DNA of 64,000 nucleotides. Origin: Bacteroidaceae bacterium. GTDB taxonomy: Bacteria > Bacteroidota > Bacteroidia > Bacteroidales > Bacteroidaceae. Below, one piece after another: positions 44,181 to 53,004 of the stretch (within the stretch, counting starts at the first letter, position 1; each line of letters starts with the position of its first letter). The notes under the pieces were generated by a model. It was not told the DNA's origin. It saw nothing but the letters and a program-made list of their open reading frames with translations, and searched no databases. A program made the position numbers and the translations under genes. The stretch covers positions 113,930 to 177,929 of the forward strand of contig JAKSJD010000006.1 in assembly GCA_024398435.1 (NCBI GenBank). The letters run 5' to 3'.

Positions 44181-45074
44181 ATGGAACTTAGACAACTTAT
44201 GTATTTCTACAGGACAGCACAGAAACTCAGTTTCTCTGATGCAGCCCGCAGCATGTACGTCACTCAAAGTACACTCTCCCAGCAAATCAAGCAACTCGAA
44301 GACGAGTTAGGTTGTCAACTCTTCAAACGCGACTCCCACAAGGTGGTCCTTACCGAATGTGGCGAACGTTTGTTGCCATTGGCCAAAACGACACTATTGG
44401 ATGCAGACCTTTGCAAGACACAGATTTCGGATGTAAACCGTCTGATGACAGGTGTGGTGAATATCGGTATCACCCATTCTTTCAGTAATATTTTCACATA
44501 TACGATGCGTGAATTTCTCTCCACCTACAAAGGAGTTAAACTGAACGTGATATACACTGATTCCGACACTCTGCTCCACATGCTCCGCAAGCGTGATATC
44601 GACTTTGCCTTGGCTTATCGGTCGGAGATTCCATACGATGATGTAGAATCATACAAGTTGTTTGAAGACTCACTGAATGTCGTAGTCAGGAAGGAACACC
44701 CACTTGCAAAGAAGAAGAGTCTGACTCTGGCTGACTTGAAAGAGCAGCCACTGGCTCTGCCTACAAAGGTTGTGCAATGCAGGAAACGATTGGACAAGGC
44801 CATTGAGAAGGAAAAGGCAAAGTTATTGGTTCGTGTGGAACTCAACGACGTGACCTTCCTCGTGAAATTGGTTGAGAGCAGTTGCATGGCTACGATTCTG
44901 CCTCTCGGTGCCATCAACCATGTGGACACACTCACGGCCATTCCTCTCGAAATCGATGACACAGCGATGTATGGATGCCTTCATGTGTTGAAAGATGTAT
45001 ATAAGAAGAAAAGCACGGAAACATTTATCGAGATGCTTCGCAATTCGCCTGTCGTGAGATTGCTGCAAGAATAA
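44181..45074 (+). CDS. LysR-type transcriptional regulator, OxyR-like placement
   Basis: 297 residues. Winged helix-turn-helix at 1-60 (LMYFYRTAQKLSFSDAARSM, TQSTLSQQIKQLEDELGCQL) and a two-lobed effector domain (VNIGITHSF onward). One cysteine at 200 (KVVQCRKRL) lies where OxyR has its peroxidatic cysteine, but there is no second cysteine eight or nine residues later; the next is C235. The neighbours, ferritin and superoxide reductase upstream, suggest a redox or iron regulator. It has its own promoter. True OxyR identity is unproven. Confidence 0.82.
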   Translation: MELRQLMYFYRTAQKLSFSDAARSMYVTQSTLSQQIKQLEDELGCQLFKRDSHKVVLTECGERLLPLAKTTLLDADLCKTQISDVNRLMTGVVNIGITHSFSNIFTYTMREFLSTYKGVKLNVIYTDSDTLLHMLRKRDIDFALAYRSEIPYDDVESYKLFEDSLNVVVRKEHPLAKKKSLTLADLKEQPLALPTKVVQCRKRLDKAIEKEKAKLLVRVELNDVTFLVKLVESSCMATILPLGAINHVDTLTAIPLEIDDTAMYGCLHVLKDVYKKKSTETFIEMLRNSPVVRLLQE

Positions 45075-45082
45075 TAAAAAAG

Positions 45083-45117
45083 AATAAGTCCCCGCCGAAG
45101 CGAGGACTTATTTTTTA
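45083..45117 (+). terminator. Terminator of the LysR gene
   Basis: 9-bp stem AATAAGTCC/GGACTTATT (45083-45091 with 45104-45112) followed by a T run. Confidence 0.82.
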
Positions 45118-45126
45118 TCCAGAATA

Positions 45127-45175
45127 TCTAGGAAGCCTTTGAGGCTATAAGGAATCTAGAAAGCCTAGAAATCTA
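45127..45175. repeat. Stop-adjacent CCTAGA word array after GH3 gene
   Basis: Starts 5 bp beyond the stop of the minus-strand GH3 gene. It repeats TCTAGAAAG, CCTAGAAAT and AGGAAGCC-type words, the same family as 43254-43326 two kilobases away. Confidence 0.7.
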
Positions 45176-45179
45176 TCTT

Positions 45180-47873
45180 TTACTTTACTTCGAATGCGAG
45201 GGCCTTGAGGTCGGCATCGCGTGAAGAGTTACCATAGAGAATCTGATACTTGCCAGGGAATACTGCCAAGTCGTCCTTCTCATACTTGTAGTAAGAGAAT
45301 GCATCAGCATCGAGAGTGAGCTTCACGTTCTGAGTTTCACCCTTCTTCAGTTCTACGCGCTTGAATGCCTTAAGAGCCTTGATAGGAGCATCTGGATTGT
45401 CGAGGCTCTTAACGTAAACCTGAACAACCTCCGCACCGTCCATGTTACCATTGTTTGTTACAGGGATAGTGACGTCGACACTCTTACCAGCCTTAACAGA
45501 AGACTTAGAAAGCTTAGCCTGTCCGAACTGGAAGTTTGTATAGCTCATACCGTAACCGAATGCATAGAGAGGTTCGCCCTTGAAGTAGCGGTATGTACGG
45601 TTTTCCATGCTGTATTCCTGGAAGTCAGGGAGCTGGTCGGTTGACTTATAGAATGTTACAGGGAGCTTGCCTGAAGGGTTGAAATCGCCGAAGAGTACGT
45701 CGGCAACTGCAGTACCGCCTTCCTGACCTGGATACCAACTCTGAATCAAAGCTGCATAGTAAGGTTCAGCTTCTGTGAATGCAACGCAACTACCAGAGCA
45801 GTTGACGAAGATTACTGGATGACCTGATTCGCTGAGAGCCTTGATGCAACGCTGCTGAACTGCTGGGAGTTCGATTGTAGCACGTTCGTGACCTTCGCCT
45901 TCCTGTGAAGATGTGATACCACCTACGAAGATTACTGCATCATAGTCGGCAACCTGCTTCTTCAAATCGTCGAATTCGATGACTGCACGTTCGAACATGT
46001 CAACGTTGAGGTTTGAGTTTGTGCCTGCTGTAGCTGACTTGTAGAGGATTTCGATGTTATAAGTTTCGCCTGCAACAACGTCGTATGTAACTGCAGGAGC
46101 ACCACCACGACGGAAGCCGCCGAAACCGCCACCGAAACCACCGCCGAATGGGTTGTTCTGCATGAGTTCCTGACGCTGAGCCTCTGTGAGCTGCATGCCT
46201 GGAGTGTATGTGAATGAAAGTGGCTTAGGATTCTGGTCGGCAATGACCTTATCGTTTACCTTCAATGTGTAGTTGTTGCCACGGATTGAGAATGAAAGCT
46301 GACCTGTAAAGTCGCTCTTGAACTCACCTGTATAGCGTGCTGTGAAGTCGCTTGAAGGAACACCTGCACCGAAACCATAACCACCATCAGTTGTAAAGTT
46401 GATAGCTGTTACATTGCCTGTGTTTACAGTGTTGCCTGTCCAGTCTTTTGAAGCATAGTATTCGCTGTAGAAACCTGGCTGGCCCTTTGCGCTGACGAGC
46501 TGCATCTTTGGCTTCTGAACATATTCGTTGTCGATGTCGCAACCATGGATATAGTCGACCTGAGCATTTGGCAACTTGTCCTTGATACCCTGAAGTATAG
46601 TCACTGTATGAGTTGGAGTACCGCTATAGTTTCCGTGGAGTACGTTTGCCTGATCTGCGTTAGGACCAAGAACTGCAACCTTCTTCAAGTTCTTTGAAAG
46701 AGGGAGCACATTATCCTTATTTTTAAGGAGAACCTGTGCTTCGCGAGCGAGGAGGAGTGCATGATCGCGGTGTTCTTGACAATCAACTACGCTTCCAGGA
46801 ATCTTTGAATATGGATTCATTTCAGCTGGGTCGAACATACCGAGTTCGATACGTCCCTTGAGAATGCGGCGGAGAGAAACATTGAGTTCTTCTTCACTGA
46901 TTCGGCCCTGCTTGATACCTTCAACGAGCGCCTGATAGCTGTGGCCACACTCGAGGTCGGTACCATTACGAACTGCATCAGAACTTGCAGTAACTGCGTT
47001 CTCGTGAGTGCCGTGAGCATTCTTGTTAAAGAAGTCGTTGATTGCATCACAGTCGCTGACTACGAGCCCCTGATAGTTCCAACGGTCGCGAAGAATCTGA
47101 ATGAGCAAGCGGCTTGAAGTACAGCAAGGTTCGCCTTCGAATGCACTGTAAGCACACATCACTTCCTGAACGTTGCCATCCATGACGAGAGTCTTGAATG
47201 CAGGAAGATATGTTTCCCAAAGGTCACGACCAGAAACCACTGAATTGAACTTGTGGCGGAGAGGTTCTGGACCACTGTGAACTGCATAGTGCTTTGCACA
47301 AGCGTGAGTCTTGAAATACTTGTCGTCGTTGCCCTGCATACCCTTTACTACGTTCAATCCCATGACTGAAGTGAGGTATGGGTCTTCGCCGTAAGTTTCC
47401 TGACCGCGTCCCCAACGTGGATCACGGAATATGTTTACGTTTGGAGCCCAGAAAGAGAGTGTGACTGGAGACACATACTGTCCGATATTGTCGTGTGACA
47501 ATGTGTTCCAACGTCCGCGTGCCTCGTCTGAAACCATTGAATAAGCCTTGTATTCAGCATCTGCATCGAATGTAGCTGCGAGAGCGATACACTGTGGGAA
47601 TACTGTTACGCCGCCAACACCCATAAGTCCGTGGCAAGCTTCGCCCCACCAGTTGTAGGCAGGAATGCCGAGACGGTCGACCGCTGCTGAGCGGTTCATC
47701 ATCATACTGACTTTCTCTTCTACCGTAAGGCGTGAGATGATGTCTTCGACACGCTTCTCAACTGAAAGAGAAGGATCCATGAATGGGAAGTCATATTTAG
47801 GCTTGTCGTCTGGAGTAAAGGCCATAAGCGCAGCGGATGACATTACCGCGATGAGTGTGAATAATTTTCTCAT
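45180..47873 (-). CDS. GH3 beta-glucosidase/beta-xylosidase with PA14 insert
   Basis: 897 residues, secreted (signal peptide about 1-19, then TPDDKPKYDFPF). The GH3 barrel has IPAYNWWGEACHG, FRDPRWGRGQETYGEDPYLT, KHYAVHSGPE, and VVSDCDAINDF with the nucleophile Asp near 272, the SDCDA form seen in many beta-xylosidases. A PA14-like domain (FYSEYYASKDW ... FSIRGNNYTLKVNDKVI) is inserted, holding a glycine-rich patch at about 574-592 (NNPFGGGFGGGFGG). The C-terminal fibronectin-III-like domain ends the protein. It probably trims xylo- or gluco-oligosaccharides in the periplasm. No SusCD genes adjoin. Confidence 0.92.
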   Translation of the reverse strand: MRKLFTLIAVMSSAALMAFTPDDKPKYDFPFMDPSLSVEKRVEDIISRLTVEEKVSMMMNRSAAVDRLGIPAYNWWGEACHGLMGVGGVTVFPQCIALAATFDADAEYKAYSMVSDEARGRWNTLSHDNIGQYVSPVTLSFWAPNVNIFRDPRWGRGQETYGEDPYLTSVMGLNVVKGMQGNDDKYFKTHACAKHYAVHSGPEPLRHKFNSVVSGRDLWETYLPAFKTLVMDGNVQEVMCAYSAFEGEPCCTSSRLLIQILRDRWNYQGLVVSDCDAINDFFNKNAHGTHENAVTASSDAVRNGTDLECGHSYQALVEGIKQGRISEEELNVSLRRILKGRIELGMFDPAEMNPYSKIPGSVVDCQEHRDHALLLAREAQVLLKNKDNVLPLSKNLKKVAVLGPNADQANVLHGNYSGTPTHTVTILQGIKDKLPNAQVDYIHGCDIDNEYVQKPKMQLVSAKGQPGFYSEYYASKDWTGNTVNTGNVTAINFTTDGGYGFGAGVPSSDFTARYTGEFKSDFTGQLSFSIRGNNYTLKVNDKVIADQNPKPLSFTYTPGMQLTEAQRQELMQNNPFGGGFGGGFGGFRRGGAPAVTYDVVAGETYNIEILYKSATAGTNSNLNVDMFERAVIEFDDLKKQVADYDAVIFVGGITSSQEGEGHERATIELPAVQQRCIKALSESGHPVIFVNCSGSCVAFTEAEPYYAALIQSWYPGQEGGTAVADVLFGDFNPSGKLPVTFYKSTDQLPDFQEYSMENRTYRYFKGEPLYAFGYGMSYTNFQFGQAKLSKSSVKAGKSVDVTIPVTNNGNMDGAEVVQVYVKSLDNPDAPIKALKAFKRVELKKGETQNVKLTLDADAFSYYKYEKDDLAVFPGKYQILYGNSSRDADLKALAFEVK

Positions 47874-47910
47874 AATCTAAGTTAAACTAAATGTTGATTG
47901 TTTTCGACTA

Positions 47911-47918
47911 CAAAGATA
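47911..47918 (-). promoter_or_regulatory. -7 box of the GH3 gene
   Basis: TATCTTTG on the minus strand, 37 bp before the GH3 ATG. Upstream 47919-48171 contains a weak plus-strand open frame (from 47980) that I could not support as a gene. Confidence 0.65.
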
Positions 47919-48171
47919 CAAAAAATATATGACATACGGAAATGATATTACGAATATTTTATTCGTCTGCTAAAAATAATTGCAATTTTCCGCCAATTTT
48001 CCAACCATTGCACAGAATATACTTGGTCAGCACAAAATAAATATCGGGACACCTATTATAATACAGAATCAATCGTATATGATTTCACCAATTTGCAGCT
48101 ACAACGGAGAGGTTAACATTGAACAAGAGATACACTTCTACCCCATGGTCGTCAATCTGGCTGCCTCACAA

Positions 48172-48379
48172 TTTATCTCTTTTATCTCCAAAATCTCCCA
48201 AGGGTGTGTATGTCGGTGTATATAATATTTGTCATAAATCACACAATAACTACTCAAAAAGAAAACAAAGAGATTTTTCCTTCCAAAATACTTTAGATTA
48301 TATATTTATATATAAACATATATAATCTAAGTCTCTGACACGGAGGAGGCTGGGAGATTTTGGAGATAAAAGAGATAAA
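48172..48379. mobile_element. 208-bp unit bounded by perfect 29-bp inverted repeats
   Basis: Left repeat 48172-48200 and right repeat 48351-48379 are exact reverse complements over 29 bp (TTTATCTCTTTTATCTCC start; TGGGAGATTTTGGAG on the other side). The 150-bp interior holds a second inverted repeat (TAGATTATATAT at 48294-48305, ATATATAATCTA at 48318-48329) but no gene. It could be a miniature inverted-repeat element, an invertible segment, or a large hairpin. No transposase or recombinase gene is in the window. The GH3 promoter lies outside it. Confidence 0.6.
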
Positions 48380-48470
48380 AATGACGGCAACACACATCTA
48401 TATATTATAACTCTAGAAACGCAGTATTTAACTTTTTCACTTTGCAAACTCACAATTTCGAAATATAATC

Positions 48471-48654
48471 TTTATAAATATTAGAAATATTTATAAAAAA
48501 GTTTGGTCATATCAAAAATTTTTCGTAAATTTGCATCGTAATAATGAAAAGCACGGCAAGAAACAACCTCTCGAACTGCGAAACAAGGACCCAAACATCG
48601 CGAGAAAAGAGGTCGGAAACCGCAAAACTTTTCTGATACAAACGCGCTATTTGA
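48471..48654 (+). repeat. 184-bp dispersed element with own promoter, copy 2
   Basis: Same element as 18384-18567. Palindrome TTTATAAATATT-AGA-AATATTTATAAA, then -33 TTTG, and a -7 box TAAATTTG at 48526-48533. An ATG at 48544, again 10 bp later, opens a 30-codon frame ending 48636. Here it points into the 3' end of the convergent phosphatase gene and overlaps its last codons by 8 bp, supplying that gene's TAG stop. No plus-strand gene follows, so it is not simply an mRNA leader. Confidence 0.85.
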
Positions 48655-50200
48655 AATAATGAATCGAGGTACCATCAGAAAAACGTACGATGTACATGCC
48701 TTTAGGCAACGACTGACGGGATATGGAAGCAAACGAATCGGCAACTTTCATTCCATTCAAGGCATATACACCGCTCACGCCACGTTGCGAATTGTCGGCT
48801 GTGACCGACTCAACTGACAGTCCGTTTGGCTCGCCGAGCATCAATCTACGGAACTCTTCAATCTGGGATTTGCTTATGCCCACATCCCATACGAAATAGT
48901 CGGTAACATTTTCCTGGAACGTAGGATGCTCATACCAAGAAATATAATCTATCACATCGAGCAAGTTCTCCAATTTGCGCGCACCGGAGGACGAGAAAGA
49001 TGTAAGTTCGTATTCCTTGCAGATAGAGTGGACAGGCAATCCCATCAAGCCCTCGAGGAGCAATGCCAAGAGTCCTGTGCGGTCGGCTCCCCACACGCAA
49101 TGGAAGTAAACACCGCGCCCTTTGCGCAGATTGTCGAGAATGAATGAAAACTCCTGATTGAAGCGTTGCAATGTAGCATAGGAAAACAGACACGAGGCAT
49201 AAATATCCGTCGAGTTCATATAGACATAATCCACATCGTCGGCAGCGGAGAAAGGCGTGGTTCCCGCACCAGCCTCATTGTCCTTATCGTTGCGAAGGTC
49301 GATTTCTGCACCGATGCCCAGACTTCGCAGTGTGTTCAGGTCTTTACGCGATGCATCATGCCTTCCGTTCAGTTCCACGCCTCGGAACAAAAGGCCATAC
49401 TTCACGCGTCGGTTGTCGGTCGTAAGCCATCCGCCCAAGTCCCTTACGTTGCAAATGCTCGGCACGTCAATCATGCGAAGGAATCCCCCTGTGGCCACCT
49501 TGCCATGCCCCACCCTCGTATCATCATCGTAGATATCGTAATAGTAGGTATGCTGAGGCAGGAGATTGCGGAATAGGCAGACATCATCATCTGTCGGAGG
49601 ACAAAGCTTGTAGGCATTCGTCATGTCAGGATTCTCGCTCAGTTCCACTCGCAGACTTCCCCTTGCATCCATAGGCAGCGGAATAGCCACTGCACGAGGC
49701 AAATCGAGACGGTAGGAAGTAGGACTGACATATTGAGCCACTATACTCGTGAGATTGTTCTCGTAATCTGCATTCTCCAGGAAAGCATGAACCCGACTGT
49801 TCTCGATATTCACATGGAGGTCGGCTTCCTTCGGGTCGACAATCTCGAATCGGCATTCCAAGGCATCAGTTTTGTTTCCTTCCTCATCCGTAATGGTCCA
49901 TGAATGATTGGCATAGTTGCCTTGCGCCATCTCCATATCCCAAAGCAACGGCACTGGATCGGGCACTTCTGACGATACAAGTCCATCGACCGAAATCAGC
50001 GAATCGAGATTCATATCGGTGGCAACGACACATGGAATGCCAGCCCTGACCCTGTGCACTGGGTACAAGGTCACGACTCCTCCGTCCATACTGCCAAGTC
50101 CGTAAACTGCATCAAACTTTCCTTCAGGCAAATCCTCAGGCAAGCAGAGAGGCGTCAGTCCGATAATGGAACTCAATATTATGCCTAACAAACTTTTCAT
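48647..50200 (-). CDS. Secreted tyrosine-phosphatase family protein with C-terminal sorting-like tail
   Basis: 517 residues with a signal peptide (LLGIILSSIIGLTPLCLPED). The N-terminal half is beta-rich (TYYYDIYDDDTRVGHGKVAT region). The C-terminal half is a DSP-like tyrosine phosphatase of the Y_phosphatase3 type: ICNVRDLGGW, LLFRGVEL, and the P-loop HCVWGADRTG with catalytic Cys near 368. The last 45 residues (GVYALNGMKVADSF ... LPKGMYIVRFSDG) look like a type IX secretion sorting domain, suggesting surface export. ATG 50200 is chosen because the -7 box ends 5 bp upstream; the longer frame crosses it. The stop lies in a dispersed repeat. Confidence 0.82.
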   Translation of the reverse strand: MKSLLGIILSSIIGLTPLCLPEDLPEGKFDAVYGLGSMDGGVVTLYPVHRVRAGIPCVVATDMNLDSLISVDGLVSSEVPDPVPLLWDMEMAQGNYANHSWTITDEEGNKTDALECRFEIVDPKEADLHVNIENSRVHAFLENADYENNLTSIVAQYVSPTSYRLDLPRAVAIPLPMDARGSLRVELSENPDMTNAYKLCPPTDDDVCLFRNLLPQHTYYYDIYDDDTRVGHGKVATGGFLRMIDVPSICNVRDLGGWLTTDNRRVKYGLLFRGVELNGRHDASRKDLNTLRSLGIGAEIDLRNDKDNEAGAGTTPFSAADDVDYVYMNSTDIYASCLFSYATLQRFNQEFSFILDNLRKGRGVYFHCVWGADRTGLLALLLEGLMGLPVHSICKEYELTSFSSSGARKLENLLDVIDYISWYEHPTFQENVTDYFVWDVGISKSQIEEFRRLMLGEPNGLSVESVTADNSQRGVSGVYALNGMKVADSFASISRQSLPKGMYIVRFSDGTSIHYFK

Positions 50201-50205
50201 CACTG

Positions 50206-50213
50206 CAAAATTA
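50206..50213 (-). promoter_or_regulatory. -7 box of the phosphatase gene
   Basis: TAATTTTG on the minus strand, 5 bp upstream of the ATG, implying a nearly leaderless mRNA. Its divergent partner at 50321 is 107 bp away, not 84. Confidence 0.6.
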
Positions 50214-50287
50214 GCAAATTTTCCTTCATCCCACACCAGCCTCACACATTATTTAGAGAAAAAACAAGGAAAAAGCAAAAAAAATTG

Positions 50288-50328
50288 CTAATTATTAATT
50301 GTTAATTGTTAATTAATTACTATCTTTG
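50288..50328 (+). promoter_or_regulatory. Promoter with abutting heptad array, CMD-family gene
   Basis: Four 7-bp units CTAATTA/TTAATTG at 50288-50315, five bases, then -7 TATCTTTG at 50321-50328. It has the same layout as the cassette arms but is single-sided. Confidence 0.75.
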
Positions 50329-50386
50329 CGAATCGATATTACAAATAGCATTCGTACACGATACGTTGCAAAAAACAATTTTCAAG

Positions 50387-51172
50387 GTGAAAGAAGTAAA
50401 AATAACCAAACGAGCTCACGAGGAAATACGCAAGTTGTTTTCTTCAAGAACACTCATCAACACACTCCGCACTGACCCCGAACTGACTGAGGCTGTCGAC
50501 AACTTTGCATTCGACGACACTCTGGCAGCTGCCGACGGTTCCGTGTTGGAAAAGACAAGAGTAATGTGCATCCTCGCATCAACCATCGGATGCAATGCAA
50601 TCAAGGAATTCCGTCAGTATGTGGATGCATGCCTTAATGTAGGAGTAAAGCCACGCGAAATCCGTGAAATCGTTTATCAGGCATACCCTTATCTCGGAAT
50701 ATCACAAGTGGTGGAATACAACCTGCTCATGAACGACATCTTCGAGAACAACGGCATCCGTCTGCCTCTCGACAACCAAAACTCAGTGAACGATGAAGAA
50801 GAAGCCTATAAGACAGGCAAGGAACTTATCGACAGCACATTCGGCGAAGGCACAGTCGACAATATGATTGCCACATCGCCAAAGGGACAGGAACACATCG
50901 TGAAGTACCTCGTTTCATACTGCTACGGAAAGTTCTATTCACGCCGAGGCATCGACCTTCAGCACCGCGAACTCATCACATTCTGTTTCCTTGCAGCAAT
51001 GGGCGGATGCGACAGCCAGTTGCTCACCCACACCAAGGGATGCAAGAACCTCAACATATCAAAGAGCGAGATGGTGGCAGCAGCTACAGCAATCCTGCCA
51101 TGGATTGGATTCCCTCGCACTCTCAACGCAATCTCTGCAATCAACGAGGCTTACAACGAGAAGGTGATGTAA
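50387..51172 (+). CDS. Carboxymuconolactone decarboxylase family protein, two-domain
   Basis: About 261 residues with two AhpD/CMD-like all-helical domains. The first has EKTRVMCILASTIGCNAIKE and VGVKPREIREIVYQAYPYLG; the second has QHRELITFCFLAAMGGCDSQ and MVAAATAILPWIGFPRTL. Neither half shows a CxxC pair, so a peroxiredoxin-reductase role like AhpD is unlikely; the function is uncertain. The start is GTG 50387 (VKEVKITKRAHEE), about 50 nt after the promoter; TTG 50366 is an alternative. The ATG of the longest frame (50306) lies before the -7 box and is rejected. A terminator follows. Confidence 0.8.
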   Translation: MKEVKITKRAHEEIRKLFSSRTLINTLRTDPELTEAVDNFAFDDTLAAADGSVLEKTRVMCILASTIGCNAIKEFRQYVDACLNVGVKPREIREIVYQAYPYLGISQVVEYNLLMNDIFENNGIRLPLDNQNSVNDEEEAYKTGKELIDSTFGEGTVDNMIATSPKGQEHIVKYLVSYCYGKFYSRRGIDLQHRELITFCFLAAMGGCDSQLLTHTKGCKNLNISKSEMVAAATAILPWIGFPRTLNAISAINEAYNEKVM

Positions 51173-51208
51173 TCAATCAGGACTATACATTATTAATTAT
51201 ATATATAA

Positions 51209-51255
51209 AACGAGGAAGGCCACTGACGGTCTTCCTCGTTCGTTTTCTTCTATAT
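51209..51255 (+). terminator. Terminator of the CMD-family gene
   Basis: Stem AACGAGGAAG/CTTCCTCGTT (51209-51218 with 51231-51240) followed by a T-rich stretch. Confidence 0.82.
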
Positions 51256-51274
51256 ACCATATCTAAGAATCGAA

Positions 51275-52234
51275 TCAATTCATAATAGCAAAGTAGTCGA
51301 CAATACCAAGCAAATGATAGTCCTTGTCCACAACGAGCAAAGAGTGAATCTTGTTGCGATGGAACATCGACTGAATCTGCAACAGCTTTGCATCCGGTCC
51401 GATTGTCTTTGGATTTTTCGTCATTGAATCAGCAACCGACAGACTGAGGAAATCGCCGTTTGAGCGCTTCGACCTTTCCACAGCACGACGGATATCGCCA
51501 TCGGTGATGATACCGAGAAGTTCATCGCCTTCCATGACGACGCCAAGTCCAAGTTTGCCGTTACTGATATTGATAATGGCATCGATGAGCTTCATGTCAG
51601 GCGGAATGATTGGCAGATTCTCAGTGTACATAACGTCCTTAACCCTTGTCACGAGTTTCTTTCCAAGTGTTCCTGCTGGATGGAACTTAGCAAAGTCGTT
51701 TGCCTTGAAATTTCTCAATTCCATCAACACACATGCTATGGCGTCACCCATGGCAAGAGCTGCCGTGGTGGACGATGTAGGAGCCAAACCAAGAGGACAT
51801 GCCTCTCGCTTGACCGATACATTGATATGGCAATCGGAATGGCGTGCTAGAAGGGATTCTGGATTTCCTGTCATTGACACAACCGGAACCTTTCGCTCTT
51901 CAAGGCATGCAAGGATATGGAGTATTTCGTCGGAACTTCCCGAATTGGAAATGAGCAGACACACATCGTCTTGCATAATCATACCCAAGTCGCCATGAAG
52001 GGCATCAAGAGGGTTGACATAGAAAGCAGGTGTGCCTGTGCTTGCCAATGTGGCTGCTATCTTCGCGCCAATATGTCCCGACTTTCCAACACCTGAAACT
52101 ACAACGTGTCCCTTACACTCAAGCAAGAGATTGATTGCCCTTTCAAAATCCTCGCCCAACATTGGAATCATCCCGAGCAAAGCATCGGATTCGTCCTTCA
52201 GACATTTGGCTGCTATTTCGCGTATATCTATCAT
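51275..52234 (-). CDS. kdsD: Arabinose-5-phosphate isomerase KdsD
   Basis: 319 residues. Converts ribulose 5-phosphate to arabinose 5-phosphate for KDO, the inner sugar of lipopolysaccharide. An N-terminal SIS domain (VVVSGVGKSGHIGAKIAATL, ISNSGSSDEI, LGLAPTSSTTAALAMGDA) is followed by two CBS domains (VKDVMYTENLPI; VADSMTKNPKTIG). Full length. It is the last gene of a six-gene minus-strand operon and begins 8 bp after kdsA, so the two KDO enzymes are coupled. Confidence 0.95.
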   Translation of the reverse strand: MIDIREIAAKCLKDESDALLGMIPMLGEDFERAINLLLECKGHVVVSGVGKSGHIGAKIAATLASTGTPAFYVNPLDALHGDLGMIMQDDVCLLISNSGSSDEILHILACLEERKVPVVSMTGNPESLLARHSDCHINVSVKREACPLGLAPTSSTTAALAMGDAIACVLMELRNFKANDFAKFHPAGTLGKKLVTRVKDVMYTENLPIIPPDMKLIDAIINISNGKLGLGVVMEGDELLGIITDGDIRRAVERSKRSNGDFLSLSVADSMTKNPKTIGPDAKLLQIQSMFHRNKIHSLLVVDKDYHLLGIVDYFAIMN

Positions 52235-52242
52235 AAATTATA

Positions 52243-53004
52243 TTAGTCAATTAGATTCTTCACTACCGATTCAAAGTCCTTGAGATAAAGCATATTCGGT
52301 CCGTCGCTCAAGGCTTTCTCAGGGTCAGGATGCACCTCAAAGAAATATCCGTTTGCTCCAAATGCCTTTGCTGCCATTGCCATTGCAGGAATGAACTCAC
52401 GGTTGCCTCCTGTCTTGCCGCCTGCTGCACCTGGACGCTGAACAGAATGAGTGCAGTCCATTATGACTGTATCGGCATATTTGCGCATATCAACAAGATT
52501 GCGGAAATCGACGGCAAGATTGTTGTAGCCATATATATTGCCTCGTTCAGTGAGCCATACATTGTCGTTTCCACTCTCGCGAACCTTTTGCACTGGATAT
52601 TGCATATCGTCGCCACTGAGGAACTGTGCCTTCTTTATGTTTACAGTCTTGCCCGTCTTTGCTGCTGCAACGAGAAGGTCGGTCTGACGGCAAAGGAATG
52701 CAGGAATTTGAAGGACATCAGCCACCTCGCTCACTGGCTGTGCCTGATAGCTTTCATGGATATCGGTCAGTATCTTGAGGCCATACTTATCCTTGATATC
52801 GGCCAACATCTTTATGCCTTGTTCCATTCCAGGACCACGATAGGAATGGATTGAAGTACGATTGGCCTTGTCGAACGAAGCCTTGAAGATGATGTCAAGA
52901 CCATATGCACTGTTCAATCGTACGAGTTCAGCTGCCACTTGTTCAAGCATTTCCATGCTCTCAATGACACAAGGGCCAGCAATAAATGTTATGTTTTTGT
53001 TCAT
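52243..53004 (-). CDS. kdsA: 3-deoxy-8-phosphooctulonate synthase KdsA
   Basis: 253 residues. Condenses arabinose 5-phosphate with PEP to KDO 8-phosphate. IAGPCVIESMEMLEQVA at the start, FKASFDKANRTSIHSYRGPG, DIHESYQAQPVSEVADVLQI, ERGNIYGYNNLAVD, MDCTHSVQRPGAAGGKTGG and EVHPDPEKALSDGPNM are all characteristic. It overlaps the phosphopantetheinyl transferase gene by 4 bp and precedes kdsD. Confidence 0.95.
   Translation of the reverse strand: MNKNITFIAGPCVIESMEMLEQVAAELVRLNSAYGLDIIFKASFDKANRTSIHSYRGPGMEQGIKMLADIKDKYGLKILTDIHESYQAQPVSEVADVLQIPAFLCRQTDLLVAAAKTGKTVNIKKAQFLSGDDMQYPVQKVRESGNDNVWLTERGNIYGYNNLAVDFRNLVDMRKYADTVIMDCTHSVQRPGAAGGKTGGNREFIPAMAMAAKAFGANGYFFEVHPDPEKALSDGPNMLYLKDFESVVKNLID

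Noticed and set aside
47980-48225. 81-codon plus-strand open frame upstream of GH3
   Set aside because: Some stretches look protein-like but it runs into the 29-bp inverted repeat, has no promoter box and no recognisable domain; perhaps a remnant, not supportable.
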